From Plotosus lineatus (Eukaryota; Chordata; Actinopteri; Siluriformes; Plotosidae): DNA of 64,000 nt. The position numbers and the translations under genes were made by a program. How positions within the stretch are numbered: the first letter of the stretch is position 1; each line of letters starts with the position of its first letter. Positions 21,969 through 33,748 of this stretch are shown piece by piece. The DNA is taken from assembly GCA_024760905.1 (NCBI GenBank), contig CM045735.1, positions 29,137,249 through 29,201,248 on the forward strand. Reading direction: 5' to 3'. The notes below the pieces were generated by a model that was given only the letters and a program-made list of their open reading frames with translations, was not told the origin of the DNA and made no database searches.

Positions 21969-22377
21969 TTTATTCATTTTGTTTTGTAGGTTAAAGTGTT
22001 TTATATATTGTACTCCTGAATTAATATTGCCGATCAATTTGAATTTATTATTATTTATTGATTTTATTTAATTTTATTTTTCAGTATCAAATGGTTCAAA
22101 TTGTTGGTCAGAAAATGTTGACAGTTTAAATAAGGATACTTTTTTATTTCAGCAAATTGATGCACTTTAAATCTTCTATTCCATAATGATAATAAGGATT
22201 TATTATACTAATAAGGATACAGTGTTCTGCAGAGGATTATTTATAACAATTTTTAGACAAATAACACTATTTATATTGGGAGGGGGCACGAAATATTATC
22301 CTCTTCCTGGGGGGGCGCAACAGAAAATAATTGAGAAGCACTGGTCTAAACTCAAAATTTTACTTTTTTTTTTTTTT
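21083..22377 (-). mobile_element. Tigger family C copy, minus strand, split by a hAT element
   Basis: The segment 21083-21148 (TTTACAAAC, CGTCATTATGTCAGC, ACATAGGTACGTCTAAAC) followed by 22352-22377 (TCAAAATTTTAC then T-rich) is the reverse complement of about 18968-19045. The hAT element lies exactly between the two halves, and the T-run leads directly into an RTE LINE. So the insertions are layered: Tigger C, then hAT and RTE. Confidence 0.65.
21149..22343 (+). mobile_element. hAT element (Charlie-like), non-autonomous, copy 1
   Basis: The ends CAGTGGTTCTC and (reversed) CAGTGCTTCTCAA are typical of Charlie-type hAT elements, and an exact 8-bp duplication GTCTAAAC flanks it (21141-21148, 22344-22351). 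The interior shows traces of a ZBED/ZMYM6-type transposase: SHDEPSEFFQRKCAEYFQQ, a segment like the ASYxVAYxxA region (NRALLASDKVEYQTARC), and TVSVMLDDITAAKI, separated by stops and deletions. The catalytic core is absent. An (ATA)n tract lies at 21930-21968. Confidence 0.85.
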
Positions 22378-23402
22378 TTTCCCTTCACGGGTCGCCACAG
22401 CATACCATCCACCTCCATCTCACCCTATCCTCTGCATCTTCTACTCTCACTCCAACTACCTTCATGTCCTCCTTTACCACATCCATAAATCTTCTCTTTG
22501 GTCTTCCTCTGGGCCTTCTGCCTGGTAGTTCCAACCTCAGCATCCTACTACCAATATACTCACTATCCCTCCTCTGTACATGTCCAAACCATCTCAATCT
22601 TGCCTCTCCGACTTTGTCTCCAAAACTCTAACATGGCCTGTCCCTCTGATGTACTCATTCCTGATCGTATCCATCCTCGTTACCCCCAAAAAGAACCTCA
22701 ACATTTTCATCTCTGCTACCTCCAGCTCTGCCTCCTGTCTTTTCCCCAGGGCCACTGTTTCTAAACCATACAACATTGCTGGCCTCAACACCGTCTTGTA
22801 CACTTTTCCTTTCATTTTTGCCAATACCTTCCTATCACACATCACACCGGATACTTTTCTCCAACCTGCCTGCACACGCTTCTTCAACTCTTTTCCACAC
22901 TCTCCATTGCTCTGGATTGTTGAGCCTAAGTACTTAAAATCCTCCACCTTCTTTATCTCTGCTCCCTGTAACCTCACCGTTCCTCTTGGGTCCTTGTCGT
23001 TCACACACATGTATTCTGTTTTACTGAGACTAACCTTCATTCCCCTCCTTTCCAGGGCATACCTCCACCTCTCTAGATTTTCCTCCACTTGTTCTCTGCT
23101 CTCACTATAGATTACAATGTCATCTGCAAACACCATAGTCTATGGAGATTCTTGTCTAACCTCGTCTGTCAGCCTGTTCATCACCATAGCAAACAAGAAT
23201 GGGCTCAGAGCTGACCCTTGATGCAGTCCCACCTTAAACTCTTCTGTCACACCGACAGCACACCTCACCACTGTCTTACATCTCTCATACATATCCTACA
23301 CCACTCTAACATACTTCTCTGGCACTCCAGACTTCCTCATGCAATACCACAGTTCCTCTCTCAGCATCCTGTCATACACTTTCTCCAGATTCAGTATGTA
23401 TA
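22378..23402 (-). mobile_element. RTE-clade LINE, 5' truncated (R1)
   Basis: Minus-strand reverse-transcriptase C-terminal half. It contains LREELWYCMRKSGVPEKYV, EEFKVGLHQGSALSP, FADDIVIYS (catalytic YADD-box variant), YLGSTIQSNG, MLYGLETVALGKRQE, MLRFFLGVTRMD, MRWFGHVQRRDSEY and PRGRPKRRFMDVV, ending in the RTE-type tail (GGCGACCCGTGAAGGG). One or two frame breaks are present. The 3' end abuts a T-run of the older Tigger C copy. The SINE A tail matches this 3' end. Confidence 0.85.
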
Positions 23403-23404
23403 TA

Positions 23405-23460
23405 TGTTTACGACCGGTCTGCAAGAACTAAAAGCGGTTGTAAGTCGACGACTGTCTATA
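23405..23460. mobile_element. Solo end of a Tigger-like element
   Basis: Reversed, this reads CAGTCGTCGACTTACAACCG, then CTTGCAGACCGGTCGTAA, the form of a pogo/Tigger terminal repeat. No partner end is found nearby. Confidence 0.4.
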
Positions 23461-23464
23461 TATA

Positions 23465-24248
23465 CAGTGATACCTCAGCTCACGAACATAATTGGTTCCC
23501 AGAAAGTGTGTGTAAGGCGAAAAGTTCGTCTTCCGAACATTTATTTCCCATAAGAAACCATTAAAATAAGAATAATCCGTTCCCAGGTCCCCATAAAACA
23601 TAATTTTCTACTAAATAAGCCTTAAAACTACACAAAAATATACCTTATTTTATGTATAATAAATGTGCTATTGTATTGTAATTAAAGAAATAAACTGTAC
23701 TGTATAATAAAGTCGTTTTATTTACCTTTGTGATGGTAGTTGATGGCTTGATGGAATGGAGTGGGAGGAGGAGGGAGGGAGGGAGGGACTTACTGTTTGG
23801 AAGGAGAGTTTGGAAACGCCTACTGTTTGGAAACACCCTTAGCCACACACGCACCCTTAATAGCTTCCTTGTTCTTAAGGATGGGAGCAATGGTAGACTT
23901 AGCGTACTGGTACTGGGACGCTAAGTCACACAAACGCACACCTCGTTCGTGTTTTTCAATGATCTCCGCCTGTGGTGGAGTCTTTTTCGGTCCCATAATA
24001 GCAAAGGTACACTCAATATGGTCCAAAATGTCTAGCAAACACAAACCACTTCTGCACTCAAAGAAAGGGGGTGATGAACTGTGACGCCGTGAGCGTGCGT
24101 CAGCTTCTCGTGGCCGCCACCGTGGCGCTGTTCGACCGCGTGGTTTGATTCGTCCGCCGAAAACTAGTTCGTCAGCAGAGACTATATGCTTTTAATGTTC
24201 ATGAGGCGAAAAGTTCGTGATCTTAAGCGTTCGTCATTGGAGGTTTTA

Positions 24249-24251
<3 letters not shown>
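23465..24251 (-). mobile_element. Tigger/pogo-like element, family B, deletion derivative
   Basis: Ends CAGTGATACCTCAGCTCACG and (reversed) CAGTAAAACCTCCAATGACG, flanked by TA (23463-23464, 24252-24253). Both ends also contain GGCGAAAAGTTCGT. On the minus strand it keeps the beginning of a transposase gene at 23820-23996. About 787 bases. Confidence 0.8.
23820..23996 (-). pseudogene. Tigger transposase N-terminal fragment (family B)
   Basis: 58-residue frame starting MGPKKTPPQAEIIEKHERG, with VRLCDLASQYQYAKSTIAPIL. This is the first helix-turn-helix (CENP-B N-terminal/Psq type) of pogo/Tigger transposases, in which EIIExHERGxxxxxLAxxYxxxxSTI is characteristic. The lysine-rich segment between PKK and EII is shortened. 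The second DNA-binding domain and the DDE catalytic domain are missing, and the frame ends at a stop. It could at most make a DNA-binding fragment. Confidence 0.7.
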
Positions 24252-24333
<82 letters not shown>

Positions 24334-24365
24334 TATAGATAGATATAGATATAGATATAGATATA
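24252..24365. repeat. (TA)n then (ATAGAT)n microsatellite
   Basis: Begins directly at the TA duplication of the Tigger B element, which may have inserted into the repeat or seeded it. Confidence 0.9.
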
Positions 24366-24940
24366 TAAATGTACTTTTTGAAGGTAGGTCTGACACTGGA
24401 TGTATCTCAACTCCATTCCATCCATCCTCTTCAATTCGGTGTGTGTATGTGTGTGTGTGCGTGTGCATGTTTAAGTATATTGAGACAGAGATCGTTGTAA
24501 ATGGTTTAACTTTAAATTACTTTAGCAGTCTAAGAAAAAAAACACTTTTATATTTAGCATAATCTAAATTTAAATAAAAAGCCACCCAAGTTTCAACAAT
24601 CATGAATTATTGGACTGCATTGAGCTAAGAAAAAAAATAAGGTCATTGCATAGATTACTGGTATTGGTTAAAGAACTGTTTCAATAGAAAAGAAGTCAGC
24701 TGATTTTTTTTTTTCTGACTATAATCAGATTTTAGTTAATTCATGACTCATGACAATGTTTTGGTAAAAGCAAAAACATTTCCAATGTCGGAAACTCAGG
24801 CCCTTCTGCCCAAGCTGGACATATCACTGGTGGAAAGAAAAGGCCCCAACACTTACTCCTGTTGTTCCTTGGTCTTGTTCAATTTGTTCAGATAATACTT
24901 TAAACTTATTAAAAAAAAAAAAGAAAGAAAGAAATGTCAA
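24366..24940. other. Intergenic, no gene recognised
   Basis: AT-rich sequence with no supported feature. Confidence 0.35.
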
Positions 24941-24949
24941 GAGAAAATG

Positions 24950-25800
24950 ACTTGTTCGTGAGAATAATTGGTACAAACGGCTTCAATTCCTTCGGGAGCA
25001 CTCTGGAAGAATGGTCATGCTATCTGATGAGCCCTGATTCAGTCTAGAATGCTAATAAAAAAGCATCAATCAGGTTTATATTGGAGAGGCCGTTCCTCCC
25101 AGTCACTCCACTTTAGATGACTATATATTGTACTAGTATTACCCACATGGGTGTTAAAGTATCCAAGGATATCAAGGGAGTTATTAGGTGGAAGCCCTTC
25201 TAGGACATCACCAAGAGACCCCAAAAAAAGCGCTGCACTGCTATTTGATGCATAAGTGTAAAACAACAGTCAGACAACCCTCTTGCTCACTGAAGAGAAC
25301 TCCAACACCTAGACACTCAGTTAGGGACTTGTGAATATTCCTACACCCATCTGGTGCTTCATATTTTGAACAAATCCAGAATAAGAAAAAGTCCAGCCCC
25401 TCTACAGGAGTTTGGTTTCAGAGTTACGATGTGCATGGGGGTGAGTTCAAATACATCTAGTTGGTATGCGTTCAACTCACACACCAGCTCCGTCTCTTTC
25501 CCCAAAAGGGAGGTGATACTTCACATCCATGTCAGCAGATCGTGTTGCCAGGCATCAGGATTCCCATATCCCTGCCCTCACCTACTGTTCTAGACTCAGA
25601 CTGCATTAGACTCCAATCTTCCTTGTAGTGGCAGGTCCACATGGTGGTGGCTTCTTTGGACCAAGTTTGGCTGAGCCCCAGTACCCAAGGCTTGGCCACC
25701 ATGTGGTCCCTGGAGAACTTTTCCTCACAGACTTGGCTCCAGGGGTGCCCCTTTCAAAGCAAGATTGCCTTCAAACCTTGTCACTACACGTACATCAAGG
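24950..25800 (-). mobile_element. Decayed non-LTR retrotransposon, endonuclease region
   Basis: On the minus strand 25066-25266 reads FYTYASNSSAALFLGSLGDV, then LGYFNTHVGN. This corresponds to the LGDFNxHVGN motif of apurinic-type LINE endonucleases, with the catalytic Asp replaced by Tyr here. Flanking sequence shows no intact frame, and the clade cannot be told from this. Confidence 0.5.
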
Positions 25801-26164
25801 TCTTTGAATCACTGTTATTCTGACTACTCACTCTAATACCAATTCACTTTTGGAGACCATAGCAGGGGTTGACACTCCAAAAACATAGGTTCCAGAATCA
25901 TGGGGAGATTTAAACCCCTCTACCACTTTAAGGTGGAAATTTGTAGGTGGGGTGTTAATACACTTACTTGAATGTGCTTGCTCTACAGGATTTTTGCTTA
26001 GTTTTTTTGGATTCCTTTTTTTTTTCAGCCACTACTGTTGCTGAATTCAAACATCCCATTCAGGTTTGAAAAACAACCTTAGGCCACCATACTGGTGGCC
26101 ACCATACTATCTCACTTATCCTTACTAACACAGACAGTTTAAATTCAATATATTTATTAATAAA

Positions 26165-26275
26165 TTTATTAATTCATTTTTGTTGAACTGTTTCACCCTA
26201 CTAGGGTTGCAGGGAGGCTAGAGCACACAAACAACCACTGCACACATAACCATTCACATTTATACCCAGGGGCAG
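26165..26275 (-). repeat. Fragment related to the SINE B tail
   Basis: ATTCATTTTTGTTGAACTGT followed by CTACTAGGGTTGCAGGGAGG has the form of the reversed B-type tail. Heavily diverged; body and head are absent. Confidence 0.45.
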
Positions 26276-26439
26276 TTTGGAACAGTCTAAACAGTCTAGT
26301 TGCCAGTTTGGAACAGAAACAGTTTGGAACAGTCGAGTTAGACATAATGCAAGACTATAAAGTCTTGAATTTAAATGTGTTAGAGTCCTTCTAAGCCCTT
26401 TTCAAGATAATGGCCTTTGGAATAACTTGCAAAAAATGC

Positions 26440-26908
26440 TAATGGTTTTACACTGTATATGTAGAGCCCTGCAACTGATCCTGAATGCAACTGCACGGCT
26501 TGTTTTCAACCTTTCCAAACTTTTCCCCCCACACCACTGCTGCAATCTCTCGACTGACTTCTTGTAGCTGCTCGCATTAGATTTGAAACACTAATGCTTG
26601 CCTACAAAGCAAAAAAAATGGACCTGCATCTTCCTACCTCAAAGTGCTTATCACACCTTGCACTGCACCACGTTCTCTCAGATCCTCTAGCACTGCTAGA
26701 CTGGTCCCTCCCTCTACCAAGAAACAAGGGGAAAATGCATCTAAACTATTATCTGTTCTTTCTCCAAGGTGGTGGAATGAACTTCATCTGGATGTCCGGA
26801 CAGCCGAGTCACTATGTAGCTTCAAACAATGGTCGAAAACGTATCTTTTTGTTATGTATTTCGTCAGTATTTAGATTAGCACTAAGCTGTATACACACAT
26901 ACTTAAAA

Positions 26909-26982
<74 letters not shown>

Positions 26983-27092
26983 CGTTCTGTGTTCTAACAA
27001 ACCAGTGTGAGAATATATTCACTGATAGTGACTTTAAAGCACTTTTGTAAGTCACTCTGGATAAGACTGTCTGTTAAATGCTGTAAATGTAT
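26440..27092 (+). mobile_element. L2-like LINE, 3' end
   Basis: Plus-strand pieces in several frames: LNATARLVFNLSK, LMLAYKAKK, LITPCTAPRSLRSSSTARLV, SPRWWNELHLDVRTAESL, ending with the untranslated tail CTCTGGATAAGACTGTCTGT TAAATGCTGTAAATG. This order and tail are typical of fish L2-clade LINEs. A (CA)n tract of about 68 bases (26911-26978) interrupts the end. Many stops. Confidence 0.75.
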
Positions 27093-28035
27093 GTTTTTCA
27101 CTGTTAGAGTTACTGTTTTAGCTAATAATTGTATTTGTATAAGCAGAGTCATTTCTCTCCAAGATTAGTGATTATTAATTGCTATTAGGTTTGTCTCTTT
27201 AAACAAGGTTGGCCGACAACAGTTCAACAATTCAATCCCTTATACTGGACTTGAAAGGAAATGCAGCCTGACCTCAGTATCTTATTATAAGGGTTGTGGG
27301 AAGAAACGGTCCATCAAAAGTGAATACAATGGTCCAGATAGCCGGAAACAATGTACTAGTACTGACTGACAAGTATCAACACTAATCTGGCCAGGTAATG
27401 CACACTTAACAATAAAACCCTGAGTGAAGTGCTTGATGGCTGCATTAGGATGTTTTGGTGCAATGCATCGATTACTCACAGTGTTGTGGCACAGTGATAA
27501 AAATAAAAGTCTACAAAATGAGTGTGCACCTCTCTTCCTGACACTCTTTTGCTTCACTGATAAATTTCAGGGTCAGTTTATTTAAAGGTGATTCGTAAAC
27601 TCCATTTAGTACAAAGCACTACTCTCTTTGCTAGCAAAATGAACCCATTATCATAATAGTTTTTTCTGTACATGCAAGGATTCACAACTATACACAGTCA
27701 ATGATTTCTCCTCACAGAGAGTTCATTAATGACTGTTATTAAGTGTGAAGTTTCCCACTCATACTATGTTTTTGGTCAATTTTGGCACTTAAGCTGCCAA
27801 GTGGATGCATAGGCTGCGGAAAAGTGTGTAGGTTGAAGGTTTATTAAAGAATCCTCTAACCAGAATTCATGCCACAACAATTTATGTGAAATAGAAAAAA
27901 TTTAGGTAGGGTTATTTCTTTATGTATTTCTTCTATTTCATTTTTATGAATTCCAGTGGACTCCTCATTCTAGTTTCATAAAAGTACTCCAGATAAATCA
28001 TGATATTCAGCTGTAGTTCAGTATTTTTATATAGA
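27093..28035. other. Intergenic, no gene recognised
   Basis: Short frames only. The 90-residue minus frame at 27285-27557 has no recognisable domain. Confidence 0.35.
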
Positions 28036-28036
28036 T

Positions 28037-28078
<42 letters not shown>

Positions 28079-28112
28079 TATAAATATATATATATACATA
28101 TATATAAATATG

Positions 28113-28190
<78 letters not shown>
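28036..28190. repeat. (TA)n microsatellite
   Basis: TA repeat with a few C and A interruptions. Confidence 0.95.
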
Positions 28191-28192
<2 letters not shown>

Positions 28193-29147
28193 GTACCTAC
28201 ACACTCTTTCACTGCAGTCCACAGAAAGATTTGGACAGGATTCATGCTATCACAGAAAACATACACCTGATATCATGAATGCACTGTGTGCATGAGGCAG
28301 TAGAAGGTAAGGTGGAAGTGAGAGTGGGTGAGGCTTTAAATGTAGCATATGGACATCTGCAGGATCTCAGAGACCATAATGCAGGGGGGGGGGAGTCTCT
28401 CCATCTGAGACATGCCATTTCGCCCTGACACGCATAGACACGATCACGATGATGTGCTGTTTCAATCAAGGAGATCAACAATTCCTGTGGACCAGAAAAT
28501 CATTCTGTCTTTCCAAATTGAAAGATTTAATTGGAGGGGTGAACAATTCTCAGAAATGTCTTATGAAGCTCTGCAGAATTCAAGCTACACCACAGTCCTT
28601 TCTTGTCTGTTTTGTACACTGACATCATTTATTTACTTCTGCATTATTGGTCAATGCTCTTAAATGTCTGTTATATAGTTTTCACAATGCAGTTTCATGT
28701 AAAGATGTATGATTAATGCTGAGGGGAGAGAAAAGAAAGAAATAGAAACCAATTAAGGGAAAAGAAAGGAAAAGGACCAAAAGCGGCACACGGCAGACAA
28801 GTGGGCCAGGGTGGGGGAAGATTGTACATGGCATTTGGGGAGGTGGTGTTATGGAGCTCACACCTTGAAATCAGGGCTTCTCTTTATCAAACCAAACCGT
28901 AAAAAAAATAAAAATTAAAAAATTAAAAAAAAAACACTGTATGGACCATTAAGGAACCAGTCCGATCCAAACAGTGTAGTAATAACAGATGCGTGCGGTT
29001 GTGTCCGCCATATCACAGCAAAACGTGCCTGAACGACCCATTTTGCGTTATTGCAGAACTACTCACACATGAGCTCATTGATTACATGCACTATATAAAT
29101 ACTCACTGTCGGAATGCCTGCGCTACATTAAAACCGTGTTCACGTTA
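28191..29147 (-). other. Probable intron, downstream of the exon at 29149
   Basis: If the exon at 29149-29327 is real, this stretch lies in its first intron on the minus strand. No coding sequence or transposon recognised. Confidence 0.3.
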
Positions 29148-29148
29148 C

Positions 29149-29327
29149 CTCCGGATATAGTTCTTGCCGTAGAGGATTTGCTGCAGTAACGTGACCACAG
29201 CGAAAGCGCAGATGAAAATGAAGCACAGCGACTTATTTCCCAGCAAATCGCGGCCGGCTGTCGGGTCCGAGTATCTCATCATTCCGTGCTGGAGCCGTAA
29301 CGGAGAATAACGGAGAGACGCTTTCAT
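29149..29327 (-). CDS. First coding exon of an unidentified type II membrane protein
   Basis: On the minus strand an ATG at 29327 opens a frame of 59 codons ending with YGKNYIR plus two bases, followed at once by GTAACG, a good splice donor (exon ends at 29149). Residues about 33-50 (CFIFICAFAVVTLLQQIL) form one hydrophobic membrane span preceded by basic residues. This suggests a cytoplasmic N-terminus and luminal remainder, as in Golgi glycosyltransferases and sulfotransferases. A second possible start is at residues 16-17 (MM). The upstream DNA is CpG-rich and free of repeats, unlike most of the window. I do not recognise the gene. The following exons would lie below 29149 or outside the window; none was found. 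Confidence 0.5.
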
Positions 29328-29680
29328 CCAGTGCTCGAGCGCATTCTTCTGGACTCAATCCTCACAGAAATTTCTTGTATTTCAACTATTATTGTTGTTG
29401 TTGTTATTTATTCTTTCCTCTTTTGTTTCTTTTTGCCTTTTTGTTCCAAGGCTTCGGTTTCCAATGTCAGGAAGGGAATATATCAACAATTTCAGGTGAT
29501 CTGTGTCTGTGATCAAACGCCGCCGACACGCCATAAGCATCACGCGCGCCAGTGTCTGAGGTTCAGCGCACGCGCGTGACTGGAATAGACGCTCCCTTCG
29601 AACCACAGGGAGAAAATCTCCGACTGGAAAGAACGCGAACCCGAACCTGTGTCCCTCGTCTGCAGTAGCGCTGTGGTCAC
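29150..29680 (-). promoter_or_regulatory. CpG-rich promoter-like region
   Basis: The interval contains many CG dinucleotides (for example GCGCGCCAG, GCGCACGCGCG, TCGCGGCCGG), whereas neighbouring sequence is CpG-poor and AT-rich. It overlaps and precedes the membrane-protein exon on the minus strand. No TATA box is evident. This is how vertebrate CpG-island promoters look. Confidence 0.5.
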
Positions 29681-29883
29681 CAGAGATTCACAATACAAAC
29701 AGTATGCTGCAAGCTTTTCAGATTGCATCATCAATGTCTTTATGTCAATATATCTGGAACTGGACACTGAGAGGCCAGACAGGCTACAGCGCTAAAGCTT
29801 ATTTTAGGCTCAAACATTAGCCTACATATTAGCAACATATGTGTCTTTCTAACTTATATCAGATTCTATGAGAATTTATTAAT

Positions 29884-30300
29884 TCGTTCATTCATTTTCT
29901 GAGACATTGAATCCTAATTTGGGTCGCAAGGAGGCTAGCACCCATCACAGCCGACTCCGGATGAGGGCGGGGTACACCTTGGCCAACTTGCCAAGTCATT
30001 GCAGGGGCACTATGAGGATTAAATGCTGGTAAATGTTTCCCTAAATAATAATAATAATAATACCAACAACAACTCCAGTTTCTTCCCAGAGTTCAAAAGC
30101 ACATGCCAGTTATCATACTGTATGTGTTTTTGAAATGGGGGAAGAAACTGGAGTTGTTGTTGGTATTATTGCGTGTGTGTGTGTGTGTGTTGCCTTGCGT
30201 TGGCCTGGTATGAGGTCCAGCGTGTGCCAGGCCCTTGCCCACAGGTGGCTAATATAGACACCAGCTAATTAGAATTAAGCTTCTTCAAAAATGAATGCGG
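29884..30300. repeat. Fold-back structure: two SINE B-type tails facing each other
   Basis: 29884-30010 is a B-type SINE tail on the minus strand and 30165-30300 one on the plus strand. Between them lie perfect 32-base inverted arms, 30056-30087 and 30139-30170, separated by 51 bases. The outer parts are diverged while the inner arms are identical. No body, head or coding sequence is attached. Confidence 0.65.
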
Positions 30301-31095
30301 GCTCAGTCGTTTCTGTGTGGAGTTTGCATCTTCTCCCCGTGGTTGTGTGTGTTTCCTCTAGATATTCTGCTTCAGGATGTACCCTGCCTATGAGTAAGGA
30401 AGCCCCCCCCCCAAACCCTCGTAGTATTAAACGGTTGAGCAAACCGAGTGAGATTAAGGAATACTGTATGTGATATAGTTATATAATTATTATAATGGTA
30501 CTGGTTGCACATACACAGGTGAAAGGTTAAAAACATCTGTTACATTGTCTTTTACAATGAAGTGTGAACAGCCTCAGTAATGGGCATTCCAGGTAAATTT
30601 TTATTCATAAGATTACCATGAGAATGCCCTGATAAAATCAATCAATCAATCTGAGTGCTGTGCCAGAATTCTGGCGTAGACAGCAGTCATAACAGTTGTC
30701 ATGGCTGTATACGAAGGGCAAAAAATCCACAGTAGAGGCCCAAAGTTCTTTCTGCAGGGTGTTTTTGAGACACCATCTCTAGCTAGCTGGCCGTTGACTC
30801 TAAAGAGTTCATCCGCCCTTTGATAGGTCTTGTTTTTATTCCTACTGGGTTTCTAGCCACCCTACTCACCAAATTTGGAACCTGGTGTGGGCACCGGTTT
30901 AGTTGCCGACCACTTGACCATGCAACAGTTTGTCCTGGCTTACATGTTACCAGTTGCAGGGCAAAAACAGACCTGACACTGATAAGATCAAGCCCTTTAA
31001 AAATATTGAATGTTCCAAATCAATATTATCATTCGGAATGAAGTCCATAAAATCTTGACTCCTAGCATTTAAGGTCACCGGCTAGGAATATTTGT
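30301..31095. other. Intergenic, no gene recognised
   Basis: Contains short frames only; no repeats I recognise. Confidence 0.3.
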
Positions 31096-31556
31096 TTGCC
31101 CTCCCTGGTGATCAGAGACAATAGTTTACGCATATCTCTCCAGAGGGCTCCCCACTGTATGATAATAGTGATAATGGTGATTTTGATTATATTGGAAAAG
31201 ATGTTGATGACTATCCTTCAGATGATTTTGAAATGCCTAGAACAAGTAAAGAGAGTTTCTGCCATAATAACTACGGCAAGAAACTTGCAGACTTGTGCCG
31301 CACATTTTGCATTCATATCATGAATGTTAGACTGCTTTATGATGAAGAAGGCCTGTTTACGTGTGTGACACAATGGTGCTAGTCTAGTAGATTACATGAT
31401 AGTGTCAAAATCTTTGTTTCCCAAAGTTGTAGATGTCAACATCATTGTTTCCCCAAACTTGTAGATTTTGGTGTTTTTGACCATTTCTCTATTTATTGTT
31501 CACTTAACATTCAACAACCAAAAGCTTTTTGTACACCACAGTCAACCTTAACATCA

Positions 31557-31882
31557 AATAAGCGAATAATCTGCCTCCATCTCACCCTATCCTCTGCATC
31601 ATCTTCTCTTACACAAACTACCTTCATGTCCTCCTTCACCACATCCATGAATTGTGTCTTTTGGTCTTCCTGTAGGCCTTCTGCCTGGTAGTTCAAACCT
31701 CAGCATCCTACTACCAATATATTCACTATCCTTCCTCTGTACATGTCCAAACCATCTCAATCTATCCTCTCTGACTTTGTCTCCAAAGCCTCTTACATGT
31801 GCTGTCCCTCTGATGTCCTCATTCATGATCCTATCCATCCTCGTTACTCCCAAAGAGAACCTCAACATTTTCATCTCTGATG
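31557..31882 (-). mobile_element. RTE-clade LINE 3' fragment (R2)
   Basis: Minus-strand MKMLRFSLGVTRMDRIMNE, GHVQRKDSEYIGSRMLRFEL and a variant of the RPKRRFMDVVKEDMK block, closely matching R1 at 22378. It lacks the untranslated tail at its 3' end. Confidence 0.75.
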
Positions 31883-33472
31883 TGGAATCCAGAGCATAGA
31901 CTACTCTAATTACTGAGATTCTTCACAGTAAATTATTTAACTGTTTAGAAACCAATATTGATGACTCATTAAATGTCTTTATTGAACTCTATCAACAGGC
32001 AGCAGATCAAGATAAGAAGATATTTTCAGTGTACAGTAATGTAAACTTCAAACTGTAGCCTCCTTGGTGGGATCAAGAACTTGAAAATTTGAAACGTGAA
32101 ATATAAAGCTCTGAGAGACCATAGAGACAGCAATCTGGATATTACTATTTATAAAACCCACTGTAAATTGTTTAAGAAAACTTTCAACTTTAAATGCAGA
32201 GATTCTTTTCTTTCACAAAAAGAAAAGCTTATTGCAGCGAGAGACAATCCCAAGGAATTTTGGAAAATGTTAAAACATAGTGGCTCATCTTCATCTTTAA
32301 CTGGAGACAATATCAATAGTGAAGGTTCACTCACTTTTCTCCTCTTTTAAAGGATAATACTGATTTTGTCTGTGATTGCAATGTCAACTCGGTAGGAATC
32401 GAAGATGAAGGACAAAAATTATTAAATGGCATCATTACTGAAAATAAAGTATTAAGGCACATTGATAAATTAGCAAGTACCAAGTCTCCTGGACCTGATG
32501 GCATTGCCAAAAAAATATCATTAATGAATAAAAATATTATTCATGAAGCTCAAGCAGGATTAAGGTTGAATTACTCGACTACTGATCATATATTTTCACT
32601 ACAAGCCTTGATCCAAAAATATGTCAAAGGGAAGGTTTTACTGCTTGTTTATATATTTATTTAAGGCATTTGATAGAGTAAATCACAACATTCTTTTGTC
32701 GAGTCTTAAAAAAAATTGGAGTTGGTGGAAAAAATGCTATAATATTATTGTATCCATGTATAGTAGATTATCTGAATGTGTCAGAACATCCCGTCGTCTA
32801 TCAAAGTATTTTGATTGTAGCATAGGTACCAGGCAGGGATACATTCTCAGTCCTCAATTATTTATTACTTCCATTAACCAGCTGATGAAGTATATGGAGA
32901 AATTTAATGGCTCTGGTATACATACATCATCAGAAGTTAATAATCTTTATGCTCTCGTGTTTTTGCGGATGATGTCTCATCAGTTTCAGATACTGCTCTC
33001 AAACTTCAGAAAAAGATTCAAGGGTTAGAAAAGTTTGCCAATTTACCGGAATGAATATTAATATAGACAAGACTAAAGTTATTGTGTTTAGAAATAGTGG
33101 ACCTCTCAGACACTATGAGAAGTGGTTTCTTAGGCCTAGTCTTCGCACCTAGACTAGTATGGACTAAAGCTCAGATCACTCTTGCCGCTCAAGCCAATAA
33201 AGCCCTTTATTGATATCAAACAAGACTGAGCTATTTATTATGTGTAGATTTTTATTAAATATTTGATGCTATAGTTAAACCTATCCTTTGTTATGGCTCA
33301 GAAATTTGGGGTGCTACATATTGTAAAATGATCAAACAAATCCAAATAAAAACATCCAAACATTTCCTCAAAGTTTGCAAAAGTACATGCAACAATATGG
33401 TTCTTGGAGAATGTGTCCAGTTCTCTCTACAGCTTACTTACATTTCTAGGGCAGTAAAATATTGGTGTAGGA

Positions 33473-33690
33473 CAGTGGTTCTCAAATAGTGGGGCGTGCC
33501 CCCTGGAGGGGGGGGGTGAGTGTGACCCCAGGGAAAATGTTTTTTTGCCAAATTAGAATAAAGTGTAATTGTACATCCACTATAGCAGGTGACAGTGGTT
33601 TCCTCACTGTCAGAGTGTGCCCAGAGGTAAAATAAGAAGTGAAGTTAATAAACACAACATAGAAAATTTTAACAGGGACGGAAAGAGAGG

Positions 33691-33748
<58 letters not shown>

